DNA of 64,000 nt. It comes from Streptomyces sp. NBC_01237 (GTDB taxonomy: Bacteria > Actinomycetota > Actinomycetes > Streptomycetales > Streptomycetaceae). The position numbers and the translations under genes are program-made. This document shows positions 7,877 to 15,055 of this stretch, piece by piece. The notes beneath the pieces were generated by a model. That model was not told the DNA's origin. It was given only the letters and a program-made list of their open reading frames with translations, and did no database searches. The DNA lies in contig NZ_CP108508.1 of the NCBI RefSeq assembly GCF_035917275.1, positions 620,001-684,000 on the forward strand, in the 5' to 3' direction. How positions within the stretch are numbered: the stretch's first letter is position 1; every line of letters starts with the position of its first letter.

Positions 7877-7977
7877 GGCGTCGGGAGCGAGCGAATCGCT
7901 CCCCCAGTCGTTCCGTCGGCGTGTCGGCGAGCGGGGCCGGGGCCACCCGGGCATGCGGCGTCCCTGCCGCTCTCCGG

Positions 7978-8649
7978 TCAGCCCTGCGGCGGGGTGAGCG
8001 CCTTGAGGCTGGGGCGGATCGCCGCCGCAGCCGCGTCGGCCGCCGCGGCTTCGTCCCCGGCCTCGATCGCCGCCAGCAGTGCTTCGTGCGGCTCGGCGCC
8101 GCTCTCCTGGATCACGTCCTGGCTGCGCAGCGCGTGCAGGCTGTCGTGGAGCCTGCCGACGAAGAAGCGGTAGCACTCCAGCAGCACACCGTTGCCCGCC
8201 GCCTCCACCACGGCCAGATGGAAGTCGGCGTCGGCGCGGGCGAACTCCTCCGGTCCGGTGGCGCGGTTCCGGGCGGCCAGCAAGCCGCGCAGCCGCCGCA
8301 GGTCGGCATCGGTGCGGCGGGTGGCGGCGAGGCGGGCCGCCTGAACGTCGAAGCCGAGCTGCACCTCGAACACCTCACGCACATCGGCGGTCCCGAACCG
8401 GCGCAGCATGGGCGCGGGATTGGCCGTGGAGACCACATAGGTACCGGCCCCCTGCCGGGTCTCCAGTACGCCGAGGTGGACCAGGGCCCGTACCGCCTCG
8501 CGGATCACCGTACGACTCACTCCCAGCTCCTCGGTGAGCCGCTGCTCGGTCGGCAGCCGGTCCCCGATCGCCCAAGTGCCCTGCTCCAGAGCCTCATTGA
8601 GCTGACCGACGACCTCGTCGACCGAGGACCTGCGGCCGATCATGCGCAT
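7978..8649 (-). CDS. GntR/FadR-family transcriptional regulator
   Basis: The 223-residue regulator has an N-terminal winged helix (VVGQLNEALEQGTWAIGDRL, then PTEQRLTEELGVSRTVIREA, about residues 11-52) and a C-terminal all-helical FCD effector domain containing the DADFHLAVVEAAGN metal-ligand segment. ATG 8649 is preferred over upstream starts because AGGAG lies six bases before it. It is divergent from the RidA and cupin genes by 97 bases and probably regulates them; FadR-type regulators usually sense small organic acids. The effector here is unknown. Confidence 0.92.
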   Translation of the reverse strand: MRMIGRRSSVDEVVGQLNEALEQGTWAIGDRLPTEQRLTEELGVSRTVIREAVRALVHLGVLETRQGAGTYVVSTANPAPMLRRFGTADVREVFEVQLGFDVQAARLAATRRTDADLRRLRGLLAARNRATGPEEFARADADFHLAVVEAAGNGVLLECYRFFVGRLHDSLHALRSQDVIQESGAEPHEALLAAIEAGDEAAAADAAAAAIRPSLKALTPPQG

Positions 8650-8746
8650 GAGTGCTCCTTTTCCCGCCGATTTGCGATCTTCCAGCCCTACCGTATCCTG
8701 ATCACCTGCCGTCATTCATCAGTCATCATACAAATTTGGAGCTACG
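8650..8746. promoter_or_regulatory. shared divergent promoter region of the GntR and RidA genes
   Basis: The stretch is A+T-rich for this genome near 8710-8740, with ATCATACAAATTTG and repeated TCATC/CATCA words. Its reverse strand has TTGTATGATGA, one base from the TNGTNNNACNA consensus of FadR-type GntR regulators. The position in the 97-base divergent gap suits an autoregulatory operator. No exact palindrome is seen. Confidence 0.4.
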
Positions 8747-9184
8747 GTGAAGCAGTTCGTCACACCCGATTCCCTGGCCTGGGCCGCACAGCTGCGGGAG
8801 GACACCGGGGCAGACGCGATGCCGTTCGCCCCCGCGGTCATCACGCGCGGCGACACCGTATGGCTCTCGGGCGCCACCGCCTACCCGCTCGTGCATCAGC
8901 ACCCCCACGACGAGGCCGAGCTGACCGTGCCCGAGGGCATCGCGGAGCAGACCCGGGCCTGCCTGGACAATCTGCTCATCGCGTTGAAGGCGGCGGGCGG
9001 CGAGGTCCGGGACATCGTGAAGGTCACCATCTTCAACACCGACATGGACGCCCAGGACGAGGTCAACCGGGTCTACGCGGAGTTCTTCGGCGAGCACAGG
9101 CCGGCACGCAGCCATATCGGGGTCAACCGGCTGGTCGGCCCTGAGCTGAAGATCGAGATCGAGGCCGTAGCGGTCCTCGGCTGA
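8747..9184 (+). CDS. RidA/YjgF/YER057c/UK114 family protein
   Basis: This 145-residue protein belongs to the Rid family, which hydrolyses reactive enamines/imines from PLP enzymes or acts in catabolic pathways. Family features are the TVWLSGATAYPLVHQHPHD strand region and QTRACLDNLLIALKAAGGEV, the helix contacting the trimer interface. DIVKVTIFNTDM and ARSHIGVNRLVGPELKIEIE form the C-terminal core. The R of ARSHIG sits where Rid proteins bind a carboxylate. GTG 8747 is set by TTTGGAG five bases upstream. It is followed by a cupin gene and divergent from a GntR regulator, suggesting a small catabolic operon rather than housekeeping RidA. Confidence 0.88.
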   Translation: MKQFVTPDSLAWAAQLREDTGADAMPFAPAVITRGDTVWLSGATAYPLVHQHPHDEAELTVPEGIAEQTRACLDNLLIALKAAGGEVRDIVKVTIFNTDMDAQDEVNRVYAEFFGEHRPARSHIGVNRLVGPELKIEIEAVAVLG

Positions 9185-9197
9185 CAGTGCGTGCCCC

Positions 9198-9225
9198 TCG
9201 GTCAAGGGCGCGCGCCCTTGACCGA
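9198..9225. repeat. 28-bp perfect palindrome between RidA and cupin genes
   Basis: Positions 9198-9225 form an uninterrupted palindrome with 14-bp half-sites, centre GGGCGC/GCGCCC. It begins 14 bases after the RidA stop and ends 51 bases before the cupin start. With no loop it is a poor hairpin, so a dimeric-regulator site within the operon is as likely as a transcript-processing or attenuation element. Confidence 0.6.
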
Positions 9226-9276
9226 CGGCGCGTCTGCCCTCGGTCCACGGCGCGTCGACTACCGCAGGAGCAGATC

Positions 9277-9774
9277 ATGTCCCTCTTCATCCCCGACTTC
9301 GACGGAACCGTCGTCGTGCGTTCCACAGAAGCCGAACTGATCGGCAAGGGCGGCCCGGTGACCAACCAGTTGCTCGTCGACAGTTCCGCCACGGGCGGCG
9401 CGCTCTCCAGCATGCGGGTGACCCTCGACAAGGGCGCGAACGGTGCCCGTCCGCACCACCACGGCAAGTCCGCCGAGATGTTCTACGTCCTTGACGGCAC
9501 CGCCCAACTCCTGTCCGGGGATCAGGTGGTCACCGCGGAGCGCGGGGACGTCGTCGTCGTACCGCCCGGCACACAGCACGCCTTCGCCGCGGCACCCGGC
9601 GAGATCGCGGACATGCTGGTCATCATCACGCCCGGCGTGGAGCGCTTCGAATACTTCCGCCATCTGGAGCGCATCCGTTACGGCAAGGTGCCGCCGGAGA
9701 GCCTCCTCGAAGTGCAGGAACTCTACGACTCCTATTTCGGGACGAGCGCCGTCTGGAACGCCGCCCGCGCATGA
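9277..9774 (+). CDS. single-domain cupin protein
   Basis: The 165-residue product is a beta-barrel cupin. Cupin motif 1 reads GARPHHHGKSAEMFYVLDG (about residues 48-66) with two histidines and a glutamate as likely metal ligands. Motif 2 is PPGTQHAFAAAPG (about 94-106) with the fourth histidine. Such proteins may be dioxygenases, isomerases or sugar-acid binding proteins; the reaction cannot be named. ATG 9277 follows CAGGAG by six bases. It lies 92 bases after the RidA gene on the same strand, with a 28-bp palindrome between. Confidence 0.88.
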   Translation: MSLFIPDFDGTVVVRSTEAELIGKGGPVTNQLLVDSSATGGALSSMRVTLDKGANGARPHHHGKSAEMFYVLDGTAQLLSGDQVVTAERGDVVVVPPGTQHAFAAAPGEIADMLVIITPGVERFEYFRHLERIRYGKVPPESLLEVQELYDSYFGTSAVWNAARA

Positions 9775-10002
9775 CCATGCCCGGCACCGCGACAGCCGTG
9801 ATGTGCGGGAAGGGGAAGAGCGCGCGGGGCGTGCGCGCGTGGTCCTGCGAGAGGGAGCGGCAGTGGCGGGAGTCTCCAAGATCGGCTGCCCGTTACTGTC
9901 CCGGCCGGGAATCCCGCCCGGGTCCGTGCGGTCGCAGACTGACGGAGTGCGGTGGATCGGTCGCGGCCGCACTCCTCTCCCCCATTCCAAGGACACAGGC
10001 CT

Positions 10003-11247
10003 GTGAGCGAACGCGTCATCACCCCCCGTAACCGTGGTTTCCTGTTCATCGACTCCCACCCGACCGGCTGTGAGCGTGTCGTCGAGCAGATGTGGCAGGC
10101 CGTCCCCTCCCCGGCCGACTCCCCCGCCGGCTCGCCGGACGGAGCGGCGCACACCGCGCCGGACGGCGCGCCGGTCGCGCTCGTGATCGGCTCGTCCGCC
10201 GGCTACGGGCTCGCCGCCACCGTCGCGGGCCTGGCGAGGGTCGGCATCCGAGGTATCGGTGTGTGCTTCGAGAAGGCTCCCGACAGGCGTACCGGAACTG
10301 CGGGCTGGTACCGCACGGCTGCCACCGCCCGGCTCGCCCGCCACCACGGCCGGGACATGGTCTTCCTCAACGGCGACGCCTTCTCCGACGCCATGAAGGA
10401 CCAGGTGGCCGATCTGCTCAAGCAGCGCTTCGACGGGCGGCTGGACTACCTCGTCTACTCGGTGGCCGCGCCCCGGCGCACCGACCCGGACACCGGCGTC
10501 ACCTACGCGTCCGTCCTCAAGTCCGTCGGTGAGGCGCACCGGACGAGGACTCTCGTCTTCGACGGTGAGGGTGCGCCCGAGGTTCGAGAGGTGGAGTCGC
10601 CGCCCGCCGAGGGCGACGACATCGCCCAGACGACCGCTGTCATGGGCGGCGCCGACTGGGAACGGTGGATCGGCCATCTCGCGGCGCGGGGCCTGCTCGC
10701 GGACGGTTTCACGACGGTCGCGCTCTCGTACATCGGCTCACCGTTGACCGCCGGTATCTACCGGCAGGGCACCATCGGCGTGGCCAAGGCCCACCTCGAA
10801 CAGACCGCCCGGACGCTGGACGAGCGACTGGCCGAACTCGTCGGCGGCAGGGCGGTCACCTCCGTCAACGGTGCCGCCGTCACCCAGTCCTCCACCGCCA
10901 TTCCCGGCATCGCCCTCTACCTGGGACTCCTGCGCGGGACCCTCGGCGACGCTCTCGTACCGCCGATCGCGCAGCTCACCGATCTGTGGGACCGGCTCAC
11001 CGGCACCCGTCCGCTCGACCCGGACGATGAGGGGCGCGTCCGTCTCGACACCTGGGAACTCGCCCCGGACGTGCAGAGGGCCGTCACGGATCGCTGGAAC
11101 CGTGCCACCACCGACACCATCGGTGAGCTGGCCGATCTCGACTGGTTCCACACGGAGGTCGAGCGCCTGTACGGCTTCGCCGTGCCCGGAGTCGACTACG
11201 ACGCTCCGGTCAGGACCGACATCCCGTGGCCCGGCACCACAGCCTGA
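10003..11247 (+). CDS. fabV: trans-2-enoyl-CoA/ACP reductase FabV
   Basis: The 414-residue protein is an NADH-dependent enoyl reductase of the FabV type, which reduces the double bond of trans-2-enoyl-ACP or -CoA in fatty acid synthesis and is naturally resistant to triclosan. The N-terminus has VITPRNRGFLFIDSHPTGCE. The Rossmann fingerprint is VIGSSAGYGLA. The FabV catalytic pair Y-x8-K is IYRQGTIGVAK, and NGAAVTQSSTAIPGI and the ELADLDWF C-terminal region are family-specific. GTG 10003 has AAGGA nine bases upstream. Streptomycetes also carry FabI, so this is probably a second enoyl reductase. No neighbours belong to lipid synthesis. Confidence 0.95.
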   Translation: MSERVITPRNRGFLFIDSHPTGCERVVEQMWQAVPSPADSPAGSPDGAAHTAPDGAPVALVIGSSAGYGLAATVAGLARVGIRGIGVCFEKAPDRRTGTAGWYRTAATARLARHHGRDMVFLNGDAFSDAMKDQVADLLKQRFDGRLDYLVYSVAAPRRTDPDTGVTYASVLKSVGEAHRTRTLVFDGEGAPEVREVESPPAEGDDIAQTTAVMGGADWERWIGHLAARGLLADGFTTVALSYIGSPLTAGIYRQGTIGVAKAHLEQTARTLDERLAELVGGRAVTSVNGAAVTQSSTAIPGIALYLGLLRGTLGDALVPPIAQLTDLWDRLTGTRPLDPDDEGRVRLDTWELAPDVQRAVTDRWNRATTDTIGELADLDWFHTEVERLYGFAVPGVDYDAPVRTDIPWPGTTA

Positions 11248-11400
11248 CCGTCCGGAGCGATGCCGCTGTCAGCGCTCTCCCGCGGGCAGGCCGAGGTGGC
11301 CGTGCGGTGCTTGCCGGCCGAGGCCGCTCACGGTGAGCGTGCGTCGTGCCGATCCGCGACCCGGCCGACCGTGCGTGCGCGGACGACAGAGACCGACCGA

Positions 11401-11477
11401 GCGACCGGCGACCGGCGACCGGCGACCGGCGACCGAGCAACGAGCAACGAGCAACGAGCAACGAGCAACGAGCAACG
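11401..11477. repeat. two abutting 7-bp tandem repeat arrays
   Basis: Five copies of GCGACCG (11401-11435) are followed without a gap by six copies of AGCAACG (11436-11477). The two units differ at three of seven positions, so one array could derive from the other. They lie in the intergenic region 11248-11519 between the convergent fabV and chorismate mutase genes, which otherwise holds nothing I can identify. The 7-bp period would shift any reading frame, agreeing with a non-coding setting. Confidence 0.85.
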
Positions 11478-11519
11478 AGCACATGCTGCCCGGTCCGGCA
11501 CGAGCGGCGCTGCGTCACC

Positions 11520-12179
11520 TCAATTCGACGGGCGTCCGGTTCTCTCGACGCAGACAGAGCGCAGTGCGTGGCGCAGCGCCGTCGCGTGGAGGGGGTCGAG
11601 GCGCCGGTCGTGCCGTACGTGTGCCTCGGCCGCGGTCAATGTGCCGCCGCAGAAGTGAGCCGCCCGTGCCGCCGGAGAAGCGACGATCGCGCGGACCAGG
11701 TCGACGTTGGCACGGTTGATCTCCTCACGTACCTCCGCGAGATCCGGGCGCCCCACCGGCGCGTCGGAGGGGTCCGCGTCCCAGCGGCTGTGCAGGGCGC
11801 GCTGCACCCGTTTGTTCGCCTCGATCTGGTCCCGGAAGACCCCTGCCGTCGCCTTCGGATCGCCGCCCGCTTCGCGCGCCTGCCGTGCCGCCGCGTCGAG
11901 GACCTGCCCCTCGCGGACCGGGTCGTCGACAGGGCTGAGCGTCCCCCACTTGGCGGCGGCGACGAGGTCGGCCGTGGCTAGGCGCCGGGACGAGAGGTCG
12001 ACCAGCGGGAGGAGCCGGGCGTACGCCCCGTAGCCCGTCCCGGCGACAGTAACCGTCGGTGACGCGGCGGCAGGCGACGCGGCGGCAGGTGGCGGCCCGA
12101 CCGCGGCCGGGCCGGTGAAGACGGTGACCGCGATCGCGCCGACGGTCAGTAGGCGCCTTGCGCAGGCGGTGGGTCGCAT
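11520..12179 (-). CDS. secreted chorismate mutase (AroQ gamma type)
   Basis: The 219-residue product converts chorismate to prephenate. Residues 1-40 form a signal peptide (RR then TVGAIAVTVF, Ala-rich cleavage region), as in exported gamma-class AroQ enzymes such as that of Mycobacterium tuberculosis. The mature helix LLPLVDLSSRRLATADLVAA followed by AKW, and then REGQVLDAAARQA, matches the catalytic Arg/Lys arrangement. DQIEANKRVQRAL carries the following active-site helix. ATG 12179 is the start that gives the signal peptide; its ribosome-binding site is weak. It diverges from the ArsO-like gene. The reason for an exported chorismate mutase here is unknown. Confidence 0.88.
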   Translation of the reverse strand: MRPTACARRLLTVGAIAVTVFTGPAAVGPPPAAASPAAASPTVTVAGTGYGAYARLLPLVDLSSRRLATADLVAAAKWGTLSPVDDPVREGQVLDAAARQAREAGGDPKATAGVFRDQIEANKRVQRALHSRWDADPSDAPVGRPDLAEVREEINRANVDLVRAIVASPAARAAHFCGGTLTAAEAHVRHDRRLDPLHATALRHALRSVCVERTGRPSN

Positions 12180-12283
12180 GGGGCCGATCGTACGGACCCG
12201 CGCAGGCCGCGACCGCCGCCACGCGTGGAACGGGCCGCCCCAGACATCCGGAGTGCGAGCCACACCCAGCAGCCAACTTCGAT

Positions 12284-12379
12284 GCATATCTATATTGACA
12301 CTCACCGATATCGAGTGGCAGGCTACGAGTATCGACATCGATCGAAACAGCGACCGGTCCGGTCGCGTACTCCGGAGGA
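12284..12379 (+). promoter_or_regulatory. promoter and operator-like region of the ArsO-like gene
   Basis: This A+T-richer stretch holds TTGACA (12295-12300) as a -35 box, with a weak -10 around 12319-12324 (CAGGCT, 18-base spacing). Short palindromic words CGATATCG, GAGTATCGA and CATCGATCG surround it, a pattern expected of an ArsR/SmtB-type or similar operator. The ribosome-binding site is GGAGGA at 12374-12379. Confidence 0.5.
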
Positions 12380-12389
12380 CAGACCTGCC

Positions 12390-13694
12390 ATGAGCACCAC
12401 TTCAGAGCTCCCCGTCGTCATCATCGGGGCCGGCCCCGTCGGGCTGGCCGCCGCCGCCCACCTCGTCGAGCGCGGCATCGCGCCTCTCGTCCTGGAGGCG
12501 GGGTCCTCCGCCGCCTCCGCGGTTCGCGACTGGTCCCATGTACGGCTCTTCTCCCCCTGGGGCGAGGTCACCGACCCCGCCGCCGAGAAGCTCCTCGCGC
12601 CGACCGGCTGGGTCACGCCCGACGCCGCCGCCTACCCGTCCGGCGGGGACTGGGCCGAGCGGTATCTCCAGCCCCTCGCCGATGTACTGGGCGACCGCGT
12701 CCGCTACCGGACCACTGTCACCGGCGTCTCGCGTGCCGGCCGCGACCGCGTGGTCGACGCCGACCGCGAATCCCAGCCCTTCGTCCTGCACCTGACCACC
12801 CCCGATGGTGAGGAGCGCGTCCTCGCGCGCGCCGTCGTCGACGCCTCCGGGACCTGGCTCACCCCCGGGCCCGCGGGCGCCGGTGGCCTGCCCGCCCTCG
12901 GCGAGAAGGCTGCCGCCGACCGCATCTCCTACCGCGTGCCCGATCTCCATGACCCGGCCGTGCGCGCCCGTTACGCCGGTGGGCGCACCGCCGTCATCGG
13001 CTCCGGGGCCTCCGCGTTCACCGCCCTGGCCGCCCTCGCGGATGTCGCGAAGGACGAGCCCGGTACCCACTCCACGTGGATTCTGCGGCGCGGGATCAGC
13101 GGCTCCACCTTCGGCGGCGCCGCCGATCAGCTCCCCGCCCGCGGTGCCCTCGGCCTGGCCGCGAAGGCCGCCGTCGACGACGGGTACGCCGACGCCGTCA
13201 CCGGCTTCCGCACCGAGGCCGTCGAGCGGGACGGCGCCGGCCGTCTCGTCCTCGTCGGCGAGGACGGCCGGCGCACGGACCCCGTGGACGAAGTCATCGT
13301 GCTCACCGGATTCCGCCCCGATCTGTCCTTCCTCTCGGAGATCCGTCTCGGCCTCGACGAACGGCTCCAGGCGCCCACCGCGCTCGCCCCGCTGATCGAC
13401 CCCAACCAGCATTCCTGCGGCACCGTCTACCCCCATGGCCACCGTGAACTGTCCCACCCCGAACCCGGCATCCACCTGGTCGGCATGAAGTCCTACGGCC
13501 GCGCCCCGACCTTCCTGGCGATGACCGGCTACGAGCAGGTCCGCTCCGTCGCCGCCGCGCTCGCCGGTGACACCGAGTCCGCCGACCGCGTCGAACTCAC
13601 CCTCCCGGAAACCGGAGTCTGCGGCGGCGCCGGACTCTTCGACGACCCGGCAGCCGAGCAGGCCGACGCCGGTGGCTGCTGCGACGCCCCGTAA
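12390..13694 (+). CDS. arsO: ArsO-like FAD/NAD(P)H flavoprotein monooxygenase
   Basis: The 434-residue flavoprotein has an N-terminal FAD Rossmann motif (VVIIGAGPVGLAAAAHLVER, residues 9-28), a second dinucleotide motif TAVIGSGASAFTAL (about 206-219) and a late GIHLVGMKSYGRAPTFLAMT segment. The sequence around residue 45 (SHVRLFSPW) and a Cys-rich tail ending GGCCDAP are typical of ArsO proteins in actinobacterial arsenic operons, where they are thought to oxidise organoarsenicals or act with thioredoxin-like partners. ATG 12390 has GGAGGA ten bases upstream. Unusually, no arsR, arsB/acr3, arsC or arsT is near. A general monooxygenase is the alternative. Confidence 0.8.
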   Translation: MSTTSELPVVIIGAGPVGLAAAAHLVERGIAPLVLEAGSSAASAVRDWSHVRLFSPWGEVTDPAAEKLLAPTGWVTPDAAAYPSGGDWAERYLQPLADVLGDRVRYRTTVTGVSRAGRDRVVDADRESQPFVLHLTTPDGEERVLARAVVDASGTWLTPGPAGAGGLPALGEKAAADRISYRVPDLHDPAVRARYAGGRTAVIGSGASAFTALAALADVAKDEPGTHSTWILRRGISGSTFGGAADQLPARGALGLAAKAAVDDGYADAVTGFRTEAVERDGAGRLVLVGEDGRRTDPVDEVIVLTGFRPDLSFLSEIRLGLDERLQAPTALAPLIDPNQHSCGTVYPHGHRELSHPEPGIHLVGMKSYGRAPTFLAMTGYEQVRSVAAALAGDTESADRVELTLPETGVCGGAGLFDDPAAEQADAGGCCDAP

Positions 13695-13766
13695 CCCGCC
13701 CCCGACCGTCCCTGCCGAACCCGTCGGGACCGGTGGCTGCTGCCCGTGACCGAGCTCGATGCCTGG

Positions 13767-13801
13767 GGGGCCGCGACCGGACGACCCCCGGTCGCGGCCC
13801 C
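13767..13801. terminator. hairpin terminator between convergent arsO-like and LysR genes
   Basis: Perfect 14-bp inverted repeat, arms 13767-13780 and 13788-13801, seven-base loop, in the 161-base gap between the two convergent genes. Confidence 0.75.
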
Positions 13802-13855
13802 GCGCCGTCACGCGGGTCGCCGACGGGGACATCGGCTGCTGCTCCTTCCCCGTAT

Positions 13856-14803
13856 TCAATCGGGACGCCGGGCCCAGGCCGGTGTCCAGGTCTCGCCGTC
13901 GGGGCGGCCGGGGTACGCGGCGGCGAGGTGGGCGCGGAGCGCGGCGAGGGCGGGGTGCTGGTTGTCGGTGTGCCAGAGCAGGGAGTGCGGGTAGACCGGG
14001 ATCGGGTCGTGCAGCGGGATGCGCCGCAGGTCGTGGCCTGCGGGCCAGACGAGCGGGGTCTGTTCGCTGACGAAGGTCCCCAGCGTCGAGGAATCCGCGA
14101 TCGTGTCGAGGAGGGGTTCGATGCCGAAGTCGGGGCCGATCGCGTCGAGGGTGAACCCGAACGCGGCGGCGAACTCGTCGTAGTAGGCCGCCCACTCGGT
14201 ACCGGGGATGTTGCCGGGCATCCAGATGCGGCGCCCGGCGAGCTGGGCGGGAGTGATCGCACCGGCGGCGGCGAACTCGTGGGCCGGTCCGGTGAACAGC
14301 TGAAGGGGCTCGTCGAACACCGGGGTGGCCTCGACACCGTCGGGGAGCTCCCGTCCGGGCATGGTGACGGCACGGAAGGTCGCGTCGATCGTTCCGGACC
14401 GGACGGCCGCGATGGCCGTACCGGAGTCCAGGAGGGTCACCACGTCGAGTTCGACGTCGGGGTGTGCGCGGTGGAAGCCGCGCAGCAGACCCGCCACCGA
14501 GAGCCGTCGGCCGATCACATCGACGCGCAGGGCGCGGCGTCCGGGTCGCACGGACGCCGCCGCCCGCTCCTCGGCTTCGAGGAGTGCGCGGGCGTGCGGC
14601 AGGAACGCCTGCCCGTCGATGGTGAGCCGGGCTCCTCGCGCGGTGCGATGGAACAGTTGCACGCCGAGGTCCTTCTCCAGCACGGCGATGCGCTTGGAGA
14701 CCGCCTGCGGGGTGATCGACAAGGTGACGGCGGCTTCCTGGAACTGTTCCGCGTCGACGGCGGTGACGAAGGTGCGCACGGCGGTGAGGTCCACGTGTCC
14801 CAT
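13856..14803 (-). CDS. LysR-family transcriptional regulator
   Basis: The 315-residue product has the LysR N-terminal helix-turn-helix: DLTAVRTFVTAVDAEQFQEA, then AVTLSITPQAVSKRIAVLEKD, residues 4 to about 45. A two-lobed substrate-binding domain follows, with GTIDATFRAV and the LYDEF-like WAAYYDEFAAAFGF region. ATG 14803 (or GTG 14794, which has AGGATGG suitably placed upstream) gives the usual start just before the first helix. The effector is unknown. It is divergent from dnaE, separated by about 250 bases, but a link with a polymerase would be surprising; autoregulation or control of a distant gene is likelier. Confidence 0.9.
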   Translation of the reverse strand: MGHVDLTAVRTFVTAVDAEQFQEAAVTLSITPQAVSKRIAVLEKDLGVQLFHRTARGARLTIDGQAFLPHARALLEAEERAAASVRPGRRALRVDVIGRRLSVAGLLRGFHRAHPDVELDVVTLLDSGTAIAAVRSGTIDATFRAVTMPGRELPDGVEATPVFDEPLQLFTGPAHEFAAAGAITPAQLAGRRIWMPGNIPGTEWAAYYDEFAAAFGFTLDAIGPDFGIEPLLDTIADSSTLGTFVSEQTPLVWPAGHDLRRIPLHDPIPVYPHSLLWHTDNQHPALAALRAHLAAAYPGRPDGETWTPAWARRPD

Positions 14804-15055
14804 CCTAGGCACGCAACCGATCGTTGTTCCTCCAGGGCGAAATGGTTGTTTGATTCCCGTACTCGAAGGTCGCTTTGATGTCTCGGGTCAACGTGTGGTT
14901 TCGCGGGCAACGCCGCAGGACGGCGGCGTCACCGCACCGCGACGGACCCGGCCCCACCCCGGCGACCCACGCCGGTGCCCTCGGCAGCCGGCGACGGCTC
15001 CCTCGCGTCGCGGACCGGGGCGGGGCTTCCCCCTCGCATCGGAGGCGACCCGCCC

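Noticed and set aside
11248-11519. The heptamer arrays considered as a CRISPR array
   Set aside because: Seven-bp units with no spacers; no Cas genes nearby.
13733-14878. Long plus-strand frame opposite the LysR gene
   Set aside because: Antisense of a well-supported LysR regulator with ordinary helix-turn-helix and codon bias.
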